DNA of 64,000 bases. Origin: Litorivivens lipolytica (GTDB taxonomy: Bacteria > Pseudomonadota > Gammaproteobacteria > Pseudomonadales > Spongiibacteraceae). The DNA is taken from positions 1,178,001 to 1,242,000 of the forward strand of contig NZ_JACHWY010000001.1 of NCBI RefSeq assembly GCF_014191715.1. The letters run 5' to 3'. This document shows, one piece after another, positions 33,794 through 42,194 of the stretch (within the stretch, counting starts at the first letter, position 1; each line of letters opens with the position of its first letter). The translations under genes were made by a program, and so were the position numbers. Below the pieces are notes generated by a model. It worked only from the letters and a program-made list of their open reading frames with translations. It was not told where the DNA came from and ran no database searches.

Positions 33794-34452
33794 CGAAGGA
33801 TGCATTGAAACAGCTCTACCCGTTTCTCTCGGAAGACTCAGGCGCGACAGACAAGTCGCCTGACAATGAAAGTTTACTTCAAGCCCTGACGGAAAAAGCC
33901 GAGCACAGCGCACAAACCAAGCTGGCCTTTATCGAACAAAACGGACAGACACTAATCGACGCAGCTCAAGCAATGGCCAAAACCTTTGCCGCCGGCGGCA
34001 AACTGCTTTGCATGGGCAATGGTGGTTCCAGCTGCGATGCCTCCCATCTGGCGGTGGAATTTAATCATCCGGTCTCTGTCGGGCGCCCACCTTTGCCTGC
34101 CGTGAACCTCGCCGCCGACACCGCTATGCTCACCGCTACCAGCAACGACGTAGGCTATGCACTCGCTTTTCAGCGTCAGGTTATGGCGCTGGGACGGGCG
34201 GGCGATACCTTGGTGGGATTATCGACCAGCGGTGAATCAGAAAATCTCTGCCAGGCGTTTACCGCCGCCAAAAATATGGGGCTGACAACCGTGGCCTTTA
34301 TCGGGGGTGACGGCAGCAAGCTGCGAGCGCTGGGCGTCGACCATATTCTCTGCGTGCCCGGCAACAATATTCACCGTATTCAGGAAAGCCATGTACTGGC
34401 CTACCACTGCCTGTGGGATGTGGTACATAGCCTATTGGCAAAGCGCTTATGA
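33790..34452 (+). CDS. SIS-domain protein, GmhA-like, embedded in the hyp genes
   Basis: A 220-residue SIS (sugar isomerase) domain protein related to phosphoheptose isomerase GmhA. GNGGSSCDASHLAVEF and LSTSGESENL are the sugar-phosphate-binding loops, and HVLAYHCLWDVV resembles the C-terminal active-site helix with its His. GmhA makes heptose phosphate for LPS, but this gene sits between hypC and hypD with ATGA-type overlaps on both sides, so it should serve hydrogenase maturation or be regulated with it. It may be a repurposed sugar-phosphate-binding protein. An isomerase active on a separate substrate cannot be excluded. Confidence 0.85.
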   Translation: MTKDALKQLYPFLSEDSGATDKSPDNESLLQALTEKAEHSAQTKLAFIEQNGQTLIDAAQAMAKTFAAGGKLLCMGNGGSSCDASHLAVEFNHPVSVGRPPLPAVNLAADTAMLTATSNDVGYALAFQRQVMALGRAGDTLVGLSTSGESENLCQAFTAAKNMGLTTVAFIGGDGSKLRALGVDHILCVPGNNIHRIQESHVLAYHCLWDVVHSLLAKRL

Positions 34453-35603
34453 GCACAATCTCAAATACTGAAGAAGGGCTTCGCTACCTCGATGAATTTC
34501 GCGATCCGGCGCTGGCCAGGCAGCTACTTGAAACGCTTCACGATCAGTGCGATCGGCTTAGCCAACAGCGCCAGAAACCCCTGCAAATTATGGAAGTCTG
34601 TGGCGGCCATACGCACAGTATTTTCCGCTATGGTCTGCACGACTTGCTGCCCGACAGCATCGAACTGGTGCACGGACCCGGCTGCCCGGTCTGCGTTTTA
34701 CCCAAGGGAGTGATCGACGATTGCCTGCGTATTGCCACTGCGCCCGATACCATTCTGGCCAGCTTTGGCGACGCTCTGCGCGTACCCGGCGCCAAAAAAA
34801 GTTTGCTGCAGGCCCGCGCTGAAGGCGCCGATGTGCGCGTGGTTTACTCGCCGCTCGATGCCTTGAACCTTGCCCGTCAGCACCCGGATAAAACCGTCGT
34901 ATTTTTTGCGCTGGGTTTTGAAACCACCCTGCCCGCGACCGCGCTGGCCTTGCAACAGGCACGCGCATCTTCGGTTGATAACTTTCTGGTCTACAGCAAC
35001 CACATCACCATTCTCGCTACCATTCGCGCCATCCTACAGTCGCCAGACATGCGACTGGATGGCTTTCTCGGCCCCGGTCATGCCTGCATGATTATCGGTA
35101 CTGAGGTGTTTCGCTTTGTACCGGAACGCTTCGGCATTCCCTTTGTGGTCGCCGGCTTTGAACCGCTGGATATCCTCCAGTCGATCACGATGATTGTGAA
35201 TCAGCACCTCAACCGCGCACCTGCGCTGGAGAACCAATACACCCGAGTGGTACGCGATCACGGCAATGCAGTCGCACTGCAGGCGATTACCGAGGTATTT
35301 GAAGTCCGCGAGTCTTTTGAATGGCGCGGGCTGGGTGCGATAGATCAATCCGGCCTGCGGCTGCGAGCGGCCTATCGGGCCTTTGACGCCGAGCACTGCT
35401 TTGACCTTGGCCAGCAGAAAATTCCTGACCCGTCTCACTGTCAATGTGGCGAAGTACTCAAGGGCGTATTGAAACCTTCTCAATGCAAACTCTATAGCAA
35501 CCAGTGTACCCCCGAGCAACCTCAGGGCGCTTTGATGGTATCGTCAGAAGGCGCCTGCGCCGCCTATTACAATTACGGAGTGCCTCGTGATCAGTGTGCC
35601 TGA
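34449..35603 (+). CDS. hypD: Hydrogenase maturation Fe-S protein HypD
   Basis: A 384-residue HypD with its signature motifs: MEVCGGHTH, GPGCPVCVLP (the redox cysteines) and GPGHACMI, and C-terminal cysteines (HCQCGEVLKG, and YSNQC) for the [4Fe-4S] cluster. HypD is the scaffold on which the Fe(CN)2CO group is built with HypC and HypE. It overlaps the SIS gene by four bases and hypE by 17. Confidence 0.97.
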   Translation: MSTISNTEEGLRYLDEFRDPALARQLLETLHDQCDRLSQQRQKPLQIMEVCGGHTHSIFRYGLHDLLPDSIELVHGPGCPVCVLPKGVIDDCLRIATAPDTILASFGDALRVPGAKKSLLQARAEGADVRVVYSPLDALNLARQHPDKTVVFFALGFETTLPATALALQQARASSVDNFLVYSNHITILATIRAILQSPDMRLDGFLGPGHACMIIGTEVFRFVPERFGIPFVVAGFEPLDILQSITMIVNQHLNRAPALENQYTRVVRDHGNAVALQAITEVFEVRESFEWRGLGAIDQSGLRLRAAYRAFDAEHCFDLGQQKIPDPSHCQCGEVLKGVLKPSQCKLYSNQCTPEQPQGALMVSSEGACAAYYNYGVPRDQCA

Positions 35604-36612
35604 GCATATCACCCTGTCGCAGGGTGCCGGTGGCCGCGACATGCAACGCCTGCTGGATGATGTTATTTATCAGTACCTCGACCCCTTAAGCCTGCAACGG
35701 GACGACGCGGCGACCTTTGCCCTGAACAGCCTCGCCCAAAGTGGGGACCGACTGGCCTTTACCACCGATACCTATACCGTTTCGCCACTGCGCTTTCGCG
35801 GTGGCGACATTGGTGCTCTGGCAGTGAACGGCACCGTGAACGATCTGGCCTGCTCCGGTGCCATTCCCCGCTTCTTGTCTCTCAGCCTGATTATCGAAGA
35901 AGGTTTTGCGCTTGAAGAGCTGCGCTTTTATCTACAGTCACTGCAACAAGCAGCACACTCAGCTGAGGTCACCATCGTCACCGGGGATACCAAAGTCATG
36001 CCACGTGGTGCCATTGATGGACTGGTCATCAATACCAGCGGCCTCGGAGTAATTCCGTCAGACCGTCAGCCCGGCATTGATCGCCTGAAAACCGGTGACA
36101 CGGTTATCGTCAGCGGTTTTATCGGCGATCACGGTACCGCCATTCTCGGCGCGCGCAGCGATCTGCAACTAGACATCGATGTGACCAGCGACTGCAAGGC
36201 GATAACACCGCTCACCGAATTATTGTTTGCCCACGGAGGTGTGCGCTTCGTACGGGACGCTACGCGCGGCGGGCTCGCCGCCGTATTAAATGAAATAGCC
36301 TCAAGCAGTCAACAGGGCGTGCGGGTAAGAGAAACCGCTATCCCGGTACGCCCTGCGGTGCGCAGCACCTGCGAGTTGTTGGGTTTTGATCCCTTAAGCC
36401 TGGCCAACGAAGGCACCTTTGTCGCGGTATTGGCAGCCGATACCGCAGGTTCCGCACTGGAAGAACTACGGCGTCACCCACACGGTTTGCACGCCACCGC
36501 GATAGGCGAAATAACCGACCGTCGCCCCGGCAAGGTCGAACTGGAAAGCGCCTTTGGTGCAACGCGACTATTGGATATGCCGCGCGGTGAGCTGCTGCCG
36601 AGAATCTGTTAG
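35587..36612 (+). CDS. hypE: Hydrogenase maturation protein HypE
   Basis: A 341-residue AIR-synthase-fold protein ending in PRIC, whose terminal Cys carries the carbamoyl group that is dehydrated to cyanide with ATP. Motifs: LSQGAGG near the start, FTTDTYTVSP, GDIGALAVNGTVNDLA and DATRGGLAAVLNE. The start is GTG at 35587, 17 bases before hypD ends. The downstream gene follows after nine bases with TTAGGAGG in front of its ATG. Confidence 0.97.
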   Translation: MISVPEHITLSQGAGGRDMQRLLDDVIYQYLDPLSLQRDDAATFALNSLAQSGDRLAFTTDTYTVSPLRFRGGDIGALAVNGTVNDLACSGAIPRFLSLSLIIEEGFALEELRFYLQSLQQAAHSAEVTIVTGDTKVMPRGAIDGLVINTSGLGVIPSDRQPGIDRLKTGDTVIVSGFIGDHGTAILGARSDLQLDIDVTSDCKAITPLTELLFAHGGVRFVRDATRGGLAAVLNEIASSSQQGVRVRETAIPVRPAVRSTCELLGFDPLSLANEGTFVAVLAADTAGSALEELRRHPHGLHATAIGEITDRRPGKVELESAFGATRLLDMPRGELLPRIC

Positions 36613-36621
36613 GAGGCAACC

Positions 36622-37374
36622 ATGACGGACAACAGACTCAAACAGGTTCAGCTAGATCACAATTGGCTGAGCAATCTGTTGTCTACGGCCGTGGCTGACC
36701 ACAGCGATCTAACGGCGGTTGGACTCACACTGTCACTGCAATCCGATACCTGCCTCGTTGAGGGAGAAAGCGCGCACTCTGAAGTCGAATCGCTGGCAAA
36801 AAACCTGCAGAAAAAAACGGATATCGCCGAGGCGCGATGGGCAATTCAATTCCTGCCCGACGAAGACCTTCTTGTTTTTTCCTCAGAGAAAGCCCTACTG
36901 GAGAATGCCACATCGCGACTATCTGGCAACTCAGGCGACCTGTTTATCTGCGCTTTGCATATACCCTATATGCCCGCCAGTGTCCTGACCGGAGCCGGCC
37001 CATGTACAGCAAACGCTTTAAGCAAAGTTACCAAAGTACTACGCGACCTGGGCGAAGATATCCTGCGCGAGGTAATCGGACAGATCCTTAAGCAAGGCAT
37101 TCAAACTGACACCAGTCTCCCGAACACAGATCGTGAATGGCAAATCATTGTAGATGCCCTGAAAGCAGCGCCGAGCAATGATCTGCTCCCCTTGCTGGAA
37201 CTGAGTGGCTTCGCCGACCAGTCGCTTGGAGAGAGCGGCGAAATGGAAGACGGCCAGATGGTCCTGCGCTGCCAGGAATGTATTTATTACCTGCCACGCC
37301 GCAAATGGTGCGATTTACCGGAGTTACCCTTGCCAGTGGAAGCTCACTGGTACTGCCGCCTGTGGAAACTGTAG
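36622..37374 (+). CDS. Unrecognised protein with a four-cysteine C-terminal motif, between hypE and hypA
   Basis: A 250-residue soluble protein I cannot assign to a family. Residues 1-200 are mixed helix and strand without clear motifs. The last 35 residues hold Cys217, Cys220, Cys230 and Cys245 (CQEC, RRKWCDLPELPLPVE, HWYC), a rubredoxin-like or zinc-ribbon-like arrangement. RBS AGGAGG is strong. The position inside the hyp set, nine bases after hypE and five before hypA, implies a function in hydrogenase maturation, metal handling or electron transfer. Metal type (Fe or Zn) cannot be read. Confidence 0.8.
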   Translation: MTDNRLKQVQLDHNWLSNLLSTAVADHSDLTAVGLTLSLQSDTCLVEGESAHSEVESLAKNLQKKTDIAEARWAIQFLPDEDLLVFSSEKALLENATSRLSGNSGDLFICALHIPYMPASVLTGAGPCTANALSKVTKVLRDLGEDILREVIGQILKQGIQTDTSLPNTDREWQIIVDALKAAPSNDLLPLLELSGFADQSLGESGEMEDGQMVLRCQECIYYLPRRKWCDLPELPLPVEAHWYCRLWKL

Positions 37375-37379
37375 CTGTT

Positions 37380-37709
37380 ATGCACGAACTGAGCATCAGT
37401 CGCAATATCGTGGCCATTGCTGAACAGCAGTGCGAAGGCCGTCGCGTGCTGCGAATACAAGTTAAGGTCGGTGAGCTGTCCTGTGTGATGCCCGACGCCT
37501 TGCGTTTCTGTTTCGACAGCTGCACCCAAGGCACCGCTGCGGAAGGGGCGACACTGGATATACAGTGCGTCCCCGGCGAGTTCCTGTGCAGTGCCTGCAA
37601 TCAGCGACTGCGCAGCAGCACACCACGCGCAAGTTGCGACTGCGGCGCACGCCAGCTGATCTGTGTCAGTGGTGATGAATTGACCGTCAGCGAGCTCGAA
37701 CTCGCCTGA
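37380..37709 (+). CDS. hypA: Hydrogenase nickel-insertion protein HypA
   Basis: A 109-residue HypA. The N-terminus MHELSIS has the His2 that binds nickel, and the zinc site is the pair CSAC and CDCG near residues 75-95. HypA delivers nickel to the large subunit together with the GTPase HypB, encoded 26 bases downstream. I took the internal ATG at 37380; the upstream frame runs into the previous gene. Confidence 0.95.
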   Translation: MHELSISRNIVAIAEQQCEGRRVLRIQVKVGELSCVMPDALRFCFDSCTQGTAAEGATLDIQCVPGEFLCSACNQRLRSSTPRASCDCGARQLICVSGDELTVSELELA

Positions 37710-37735
37710 TTAGAGAATATTGAGAGGAGTCAAAC

Positions 37736-38536
37736 ATGTGTATAACCTGTGGCTGCGATGGTGGCGGTAAATTTTCTCTGACGCCCCCACAACAACTTCA
37801 CAAGCCCGTGGAGTTCACCTCTACTCTGCACAGCGAGCAAAGCCCGGAAACTCGTCAGCTGGAAGTGCAGATACTGCAAAAAAATTTGGATCTGGCACAG
37901 GCCAACCGCCGCTATTTTCAGCAAAACACCATCCTCGCCCTGAACCTGCTCAGTTCACCCGGGGCGGGTAAAACCACCTTGCTGGAGAAAACGCTGCGCC
38001 AACTCTCCGGTCAAAGTTATGTGATCGAAGGCGATCAGGCGACAACAAACGATGCCGATAGAATCCGCGCCACTGGTGCCAGCTCCCTGCAAGTGAACAC
38101 CGGCACCGGCTGCCACCTTGAAGCCGATATGGTCGAGCAGGCGCTGGCGCAATTACAGCCCGTGAAAGGCGCCACCGTATTTATCGAGAACGTCGGCAAT
38201 CTGGTGTGCCCGGCGCTATTTGATCTGGGCGAACATGCCAGAGTGGTCATCGCCTCAGTGACCGAGGGCGAGGACAAACCCCTGAAATACCCGCATATGT
38301 TTCACTCGGCGGATCTGGTAATCATCAATAAAGCCGATCTACTGCCGCATTTGCAGTTTGATGTGGAATTGCTGAAACGGAATGTCGCGGAAATCAACGC
38401 CCGTTGCCCCATTCTCGTGCTGTCAGCAACGACCGGCGAAGGGATGGCAGACTGGCTGAACTGGATCGCAGATAGAAAAAAACCGGCGCACACTGTGTAT
38501 ACGCCGGTTTCTATTCAACAGCCTGCACAGGCTTGA
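37736..38536 (+). CDS. hypB: Hydrogenase nickel-incorporation GTPase HypB
   Basis: A 266-residue GTPase with N-terminal metal-binding cysteines (MCITCGCDGGG), a P-loop SSPGAGKTTLL, GDQATTNDADRI, ENVGNLVCPA and NKADL as guanine-nucleotide motifs. It lacks the His-rich nickel-storage stretch of some HypB proteins. RBS GAGAGGAGT precedes the ATG. It is the last gene of the 14-gene operon, and a terminator for the opposite-strand gene lies inside its 3' end. Confidence 0.96.
   Translation: MCITCGCDGGGKFSLTPPQQLHKPVEFTSTLHSEQSPETRQLEVQILQKNLDLAQANRRYFQQNTILALNLLSSPGAGKTTLLEKTLRQLSGQSYVIEGDQATTNDADRIRATGASSLQVNTGTGCHLEADMVEQALAQLQPVKGATVFIENVGNLVCPALFDLGEHARVVIASVTEGEDKPLKYPHMFHSADLVIINKADLLPHLQFDVELLKRNVAEINARCPILVLSATTGEGMADWLNWIADRKKPAHTVYTPVSIQQPAQA
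38474..38510 (-). terminator. Minus-strand Rho-independent terminator inside the end of hypB
   Basis: AAACCGGCG (38480-38488) and CGCCGGTTT (38502-38510) form a perfect 9-bp stem. On the minus strand the stem is followed by a run of T (A-run 38476-38482 on the plus strand). It should end the beta-oxidation transcript coming from 40709 and lies entirely within hypB coding sequence. On the plus strand the stem is followed by CTATT, so it would be weak for hypB. Confidence 0.8.
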
Positions 38537-38546
38537 AGATTAGCCC

Positions 38547-40709
38547 TTACAGGAAGAGTTCATTCTTCGCTGCGCGATCCTTCAGCAACTGCGGCACGGC
38601 AAAGTCGTCACCGTACTGCTGGTGCAGATACTCGGCACGCTCAACAAACGCCTGCAGGCCGATGGCATTAATAGCCTGGAATACGCCGCCCGTCTGAGCC
38701 GGGAAACCGATACCCATAATGGAACCGATATTGCCGTCACCCACATTCTCGATCACGCCTTCTTCCATCGCACGAACTGCCTCAAGACACTGGGAGTAGA
38801 CCAGACGATCCTTGATATCCTCGTAGGGGATTTCCTTATAACCGTTCGGAGCAAAAGCATCTTTCAGGCCGGGCCACATGTGCTTCTGACCATTTTCCGG
38901 ATACTCGTAGTAACCGGCGCCATGCACTTTGCCCTTGCGGCCAAACTCGTTGACCATACGATCGAGAACTCGTGAGGCTGCATTATCTTCCCACTTCTGG
39001 CCCTGGGCTTCGGCATCGGCCTTGGCTTGCTGACCATTTTTATAGGCCGTTTCCTGGCTGATTTCGTCGATGGCACCGAGCGGGCCAATGGGCGAGCCAT
39101 TGTCGCGGGCAGCCGATTCGATCAGCACGGGGTTGATTCCCTCTTCCAGCATGATCGCGCCTTGAGAGACGGTCTTGCCGATAACGCGGGTGGTGAAGAA
39201 GCCGGGCGCATCGTTCACCACAATCGGGGTTTTACCCAACTGCTGGGCCAGATCAAAGGCGCGCGCCAGGGTTTCGTCCGAGGTGTTGGCACCGCGAATG
39301 ATTTCCACCAGTGGCATTTTTTCAGCGGGCGAGAAAAAGTGCATACCGATAAAGTTGGCCTGACGTGAAGAGGCTTCAGCCAGCTCAGTGATGGGCAGTG
39401 CCGAAGTGTTAGAGGCAAAAACACCGTCTGCCTTAAGAACCGCTTCGGTGTCTTTGGTCACCGCAGCCTTGATTTTGCGATCTTCGAACACGGCTTCAAT
39501 CACCAGATCACAGTCAGCCATATCCGCGTAATCTTCGGTGGCCTTGATGCGCGCCAAATACTCGCTTTTGGCTTCTTCGGTCAGGCGCTTTTTCTCAATG
39601 CGCTTGTTGTAGAAGTTCTCGGCATAGGCCTTGCCCTTTTCGGCATTGGCCAGCGAAATATCCTTCAAAACAACCTCGATACCTTTCTGAGCTGCAACGG
39701 TCGCAATACCCGCACCCATTTGGCCAGCGCCGAGAATGCCCAGCTTCTTAACACTGGTTTTGTCGATGCCGTCCGGGCGGCTCGCACCTTTGTTCAGCGC
39801 TTCCATCTGCACAAAGAAGGCGGTCATCATGTTGCGCGAAATCTGGTTCAGCAACAGGTGCATGAAGTAGCGGCCTTCGATCTTCTGGGCTGTATCGAAA
39901 TCAACCCGCGCACAATCCACCACGCAAGCAAAAATTGCATTCTGCGCCGGCATCAGGTTTTTGGTTTGCACCATCACATTGGATGGGCCAAAGAAGGTCA
40001 GACCCTGATTAGCTTCGTCAGCGGGGTAACCACCGGGGATTTTGTAACCTTCGGTATCCCAAGGCTGTTTTGCTTCCGGGTTAGCCTTGATCCAGGCTTT
40101 GGCTTTCGCGGCCAGCTCTTCTTCAGACTCGGCCAGCTCATGAATCAAACCCTTGGCCTGCGCTTTCTCTGCGGCCAGACGCTTGCCCTGACTGATCAAA
40201 CCAATCGCTTCCTGCATACCCAACAGATAGGTCATGCGAACCACACCACCAGCGCCGGGCATCAGGCCAATCATGGCTTCGGGCAAACCCACCTGCACGC
40301 CGTTCATCGCAACGCGATAGTGACAAGCCAACGAAATTTCAAAACCACCACCGAGGCAGGCGCCGTTGATGCCCACCGCAACCGGTACACCTAGGGTTTC
40401 CAGTTCACGCAGCGGTGCCTTGGTCTGCATGACGCCGTTGTACATCTCGGCTTTCTTTTCATCGCTGGGTTTGAGGTCCATCTCCAGCAACTCTTTTATA
40501 TCGCCGCCGGCGAAAAACTGGCCGGGTTTGCCACTGCGAATATAGATGCCTTTGCACTCGCCCTTTTCCACCATGTCTTTCAGCTCGGTGACGGCGGCAC
40601 GCATGGCCTCGTCGTACTCAGCGCCCATCGTGTTTACGGTTTTACCGGGCTGGTCAAAAATCAGGTCGACAATGCCGTCACTGTCTTTTTCTAAACGGAT
40701 ATATCCCAT
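38547..40709 (-). CDS. Multifunctional beta-oxidation protein (enoyl-CoA hydratase/3-hydroxyacyl-CoA dehydrogenase)
   Basis: A 720-residue FadB/FadJ-type protein. The N-terminal crotonase domain has GACLGGGFEISLAC (oxyanion hole) and GLPEAMIGLMPGAGG (catalytic Glu). The dehydrogenase domain starts near residue 325 with LGAGQMGAGIATVAAQKG (NAD binding) and contains FIGMHFFSPAEKMPLVE (catalytic His-Glu). It hydrates 2-enoyl-CoA and oxidises the 3-hydroxyacyl-CoA. It lies 129 bases after the thiolase gene on the same strand, with a palindromic repeat between. The partner thiolase and the AraC regulator upstream suggest a substrate-induced pathway rather than the general fadBA operon; steroid side chains are one candidate. 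Confidence 0.93.
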   Translation of the reverse strand: MGYIRLEKDSDGIVDLIFDQPGKTVNTMGAEYDEAMRAAVTELKDMVEKGECKGIYIRSGKPGQFFAGGDIKELLEMDLKPSDEKKAEMYNGVMQTKAPLRELETLGVPVAVGINGACLGGGFEISLACHYRVAMNGVQVGLPEAMIGLMPGAGGVVRMTYLLGMQEAIGLISQGKRLAAEKAQAKGLIHELAESEEELAAKAKAWIKANPEAKQPWDTEGYKIPGGYPADEANQGLTFFGPSNVMVQTKNLMPAQNAIFACVVDCARVDFDTAQKIEGRYFMHLLLNQISRNMMTAFFVQMEALNKGASRPDGIDKTSVKKLGILGAGQMGAGIATVAAQKGIEVVLKDISLANAEKGKAYAENFYNKRIEKKRLTEEAKSEYLARIKATEDYADMADCDLVIEAVFEDRKIKAAVTKDTEAVLKADGVFASNTSALPITELAEASSRQANFIGMHFFSPAEKMPLVEIIRGANTSDETLARAFDLAQQLGKTPIVVNDAPGFFTTRVIGKTVSQGAIMLEEGINPVLIESAARDNGSPIGPLGAIDEISQETAYKNGQQAKADAEAQGQKWEDNAASRVLDRMVNEFGRKGKVHGAGYYEYPENGQKHMWPGLKDAFAPNGYKEIPYEDIKDRLVYSQCLEAVRAMEEGVIENVGDGNIGSIMGIGFPAQTGGVFQAINAIGLQAFVERAEYLHQQYGDDFAVPQLLKDRAAKNELFL

Positions 40710-40740
40710 TGTTCTGCTCTCTCAAATTCTGTTGCTTTCC

Positions 40741-40831
40741 CCCTCACCCCGGCCCTCGCCCTCAGGTAGAGGGGGCGCCAGATTCGGCTACTCGGTTCCC
40801 TCTCCCATTGGGAGAGGGACAGGGTGAGGGG
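40741..40831. repeat. Composite REP-like palindromic element
   Basis: The outer arms CCCTCACCCC (40741-40750) and AGGGTGAGGGG (40821-40831) are inverted. Inside are CCCTCGCCCTCAGGTAGAGG and the hairpin CCCTCTCCCATTGGGAGAGGG. It fills the gap between thiolase and FadB-type genes. It belongs to the same sequence family as 13935-13974. Such elements are often found between co-transcribed genes and can stabilise or attenuate mRNA. Confidence 0.8.
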
Positions 40832-40838
40832 CTTCGAA

Positions 40839-42044
40839 TTACACGCGCTCAATAACTGTCGCGATGCCAATACCGCCACCCGCACACAGGGTGCAGACAC
40901 CGCGCTTGAGATCGCGGCGCTCCAGCTCATCCAGCAGGGTGCCAAGGATCATGGAACCGGTCGCGCCAATGGGGTGACCCATCGCGATTGCGCCGCCGTT
41001 CACATTAATCTTCTCGTCGGGAATACCCAGTAATTTCTGGTAGCGCAGTACCACCGAGGCAAACGCCTCGTTCAGTTCGAACAGATCGATATCATCTACC
41101 GTGAGACCGGCTTTTTTCAGGGCTTTTTCAGTCGCGGGCGCAGGGCCAGCCAGCATGATGGTCGGCTCAGTACCTACCAATGCGCAGGAGACAATCCGTG
41201 CACGCGGCTTCAGTCCCTGATCCTTGCCGGCTTTCTCGTTACCGATCAGCACCAGACCCGCACCATCGACGATGCCGGAGGAGTTACCCGGGGTGTGTAC
41301 ACAGTTGATGTTTTCCAGCTGCGGGTATTTCAGCTTGGCAACGCCGCCGTGACCGAAATCGTTAAACATCTGGAATGAGGGCTTAAGCTTGGCCAGCCCC
41401 TCCATCGTAGTATCGGGGCGGATAAATTCGTCGTGATCGAGAATGGTTACTCCATTCAGATCTTTCACCGGCACCAGCGATTTGAAGTAACCATTGTCGC
41501 GAGCGTGAGCGGCGCGCTGCTGTGAACGCACGGCGTAGGCATCCACGTCTTCGCGGGTGAAGCCGTCGAGTGTCGCCAGCATGTCAGCGCCCAGACCTTG
41601 TGAAATAAAGTAGCTTTTCATGGCAACCCAGGGGTCACCGGTGGCGCCACCAGAGGCACCAATACCGAGGCGCGACATGGATTCCACACCACCGGCGGCA
41701 ACCAGATCTTCAAAGCCGGACGCAACCTTGGCCGCTGCCATGTTGACCGCATCCAGACCGCCCGCGCAGAAACGGTGAAGCTGGGCGCCTGTGGTCACAT
41801 CATCCCAGCTGGAATACACCAGAGCTGCCTTGGCCAGATCCTGACCCTGCTCACCCACCGGCTCGCCGGTCGCCAGAATGAAATCCTCAACCTGAGTGGT
41901 ATCCAGATCCAGACGGGTTTTCAGGGTTTCCAGCAGATTGGTAACCAGATCAATCGGCTTCACTTCATAGAGTGAACCCGCGCCTTTCTTGCCCTTACCC
42001 CGCGGCGTACGAATCGCTTCGTAGATAAATGCTTCGGTAGCCAT
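40839..42044 (-). CDS. Acetyl-CoA C-acyltransferase (thiolase)
   Basis: A 401-residue thiolase. The acyl-accepting Cys is in [10 protein letters not shown] (residue ~93); [13 protein letters not shown] (His) and [10 protein letters not shown] (second Cys) complete the active site. It cleaves 3-ketoacyl-CoA, the last beta-oxidation step, and partners the FadB-type protein encoded downstream. The long loop [15 protein letters not shown] reminds me of actinobacterial FadA2-type thiolases rather than E. coli FadA. The AraC-type gene lies 150 bases upstream on the same strand; the intergenic stretch has no obvious terminator. Confidence 0.94.
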   Translation of the reverse strand: MATEAFIYEAIRTPRGKGKKGAGSLYEVKPIDLVTNLLETLKTRLDLDTTQVEDFILATGEPVGEQGQDLAKAALVYSSWDDVTTGAQLHRFCAGGLDAVNMAAAKVASGFEDLVAAGGVESMSRLGIGASGGATGDPWVAMKSYFISQGLGADMLATLDGFTREDVDAYAVRSQQRAAHARDNGYFKSLVPVKDLNGVTILDHDEFIRPDTTMEGLAKLKPSFQMFNDFGHGGVAKLKYPQLENINCVHTPGNSSGIVDGAGLVLIGNEKAGKDQGLKPRARIVSCALVGTEPTIMLAGPAPATEKALKKAGLTVDDIDLFELNEAFASVVLRYQKLLGIPDEKINVNGGAIAMGHPIGATGSMILGTLLDELERRDLKRGVCTLCAGGGIGIATVIERV

Positions 42045-42194
42045 AGTGATTCCTGTGTACGTTAGACAGCAGCGGGCTTAAGGCCCGCGTATTAAACGTG
42101 CACAATCTAACTCTGCGCGCTGGAAACACAATAACAATTGCGGTCAATCAGACTGACAAAGACTCTTTAAATCCTTTAAAAACAGAGGGTTATA

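Noticed and set aside
40741-40831. Could the GC-rich repeats be a CRISPR-like array?
   Set aside because: There is one composite palindrome with no regularly spaced unique spacers, and no cas genes are in the window.
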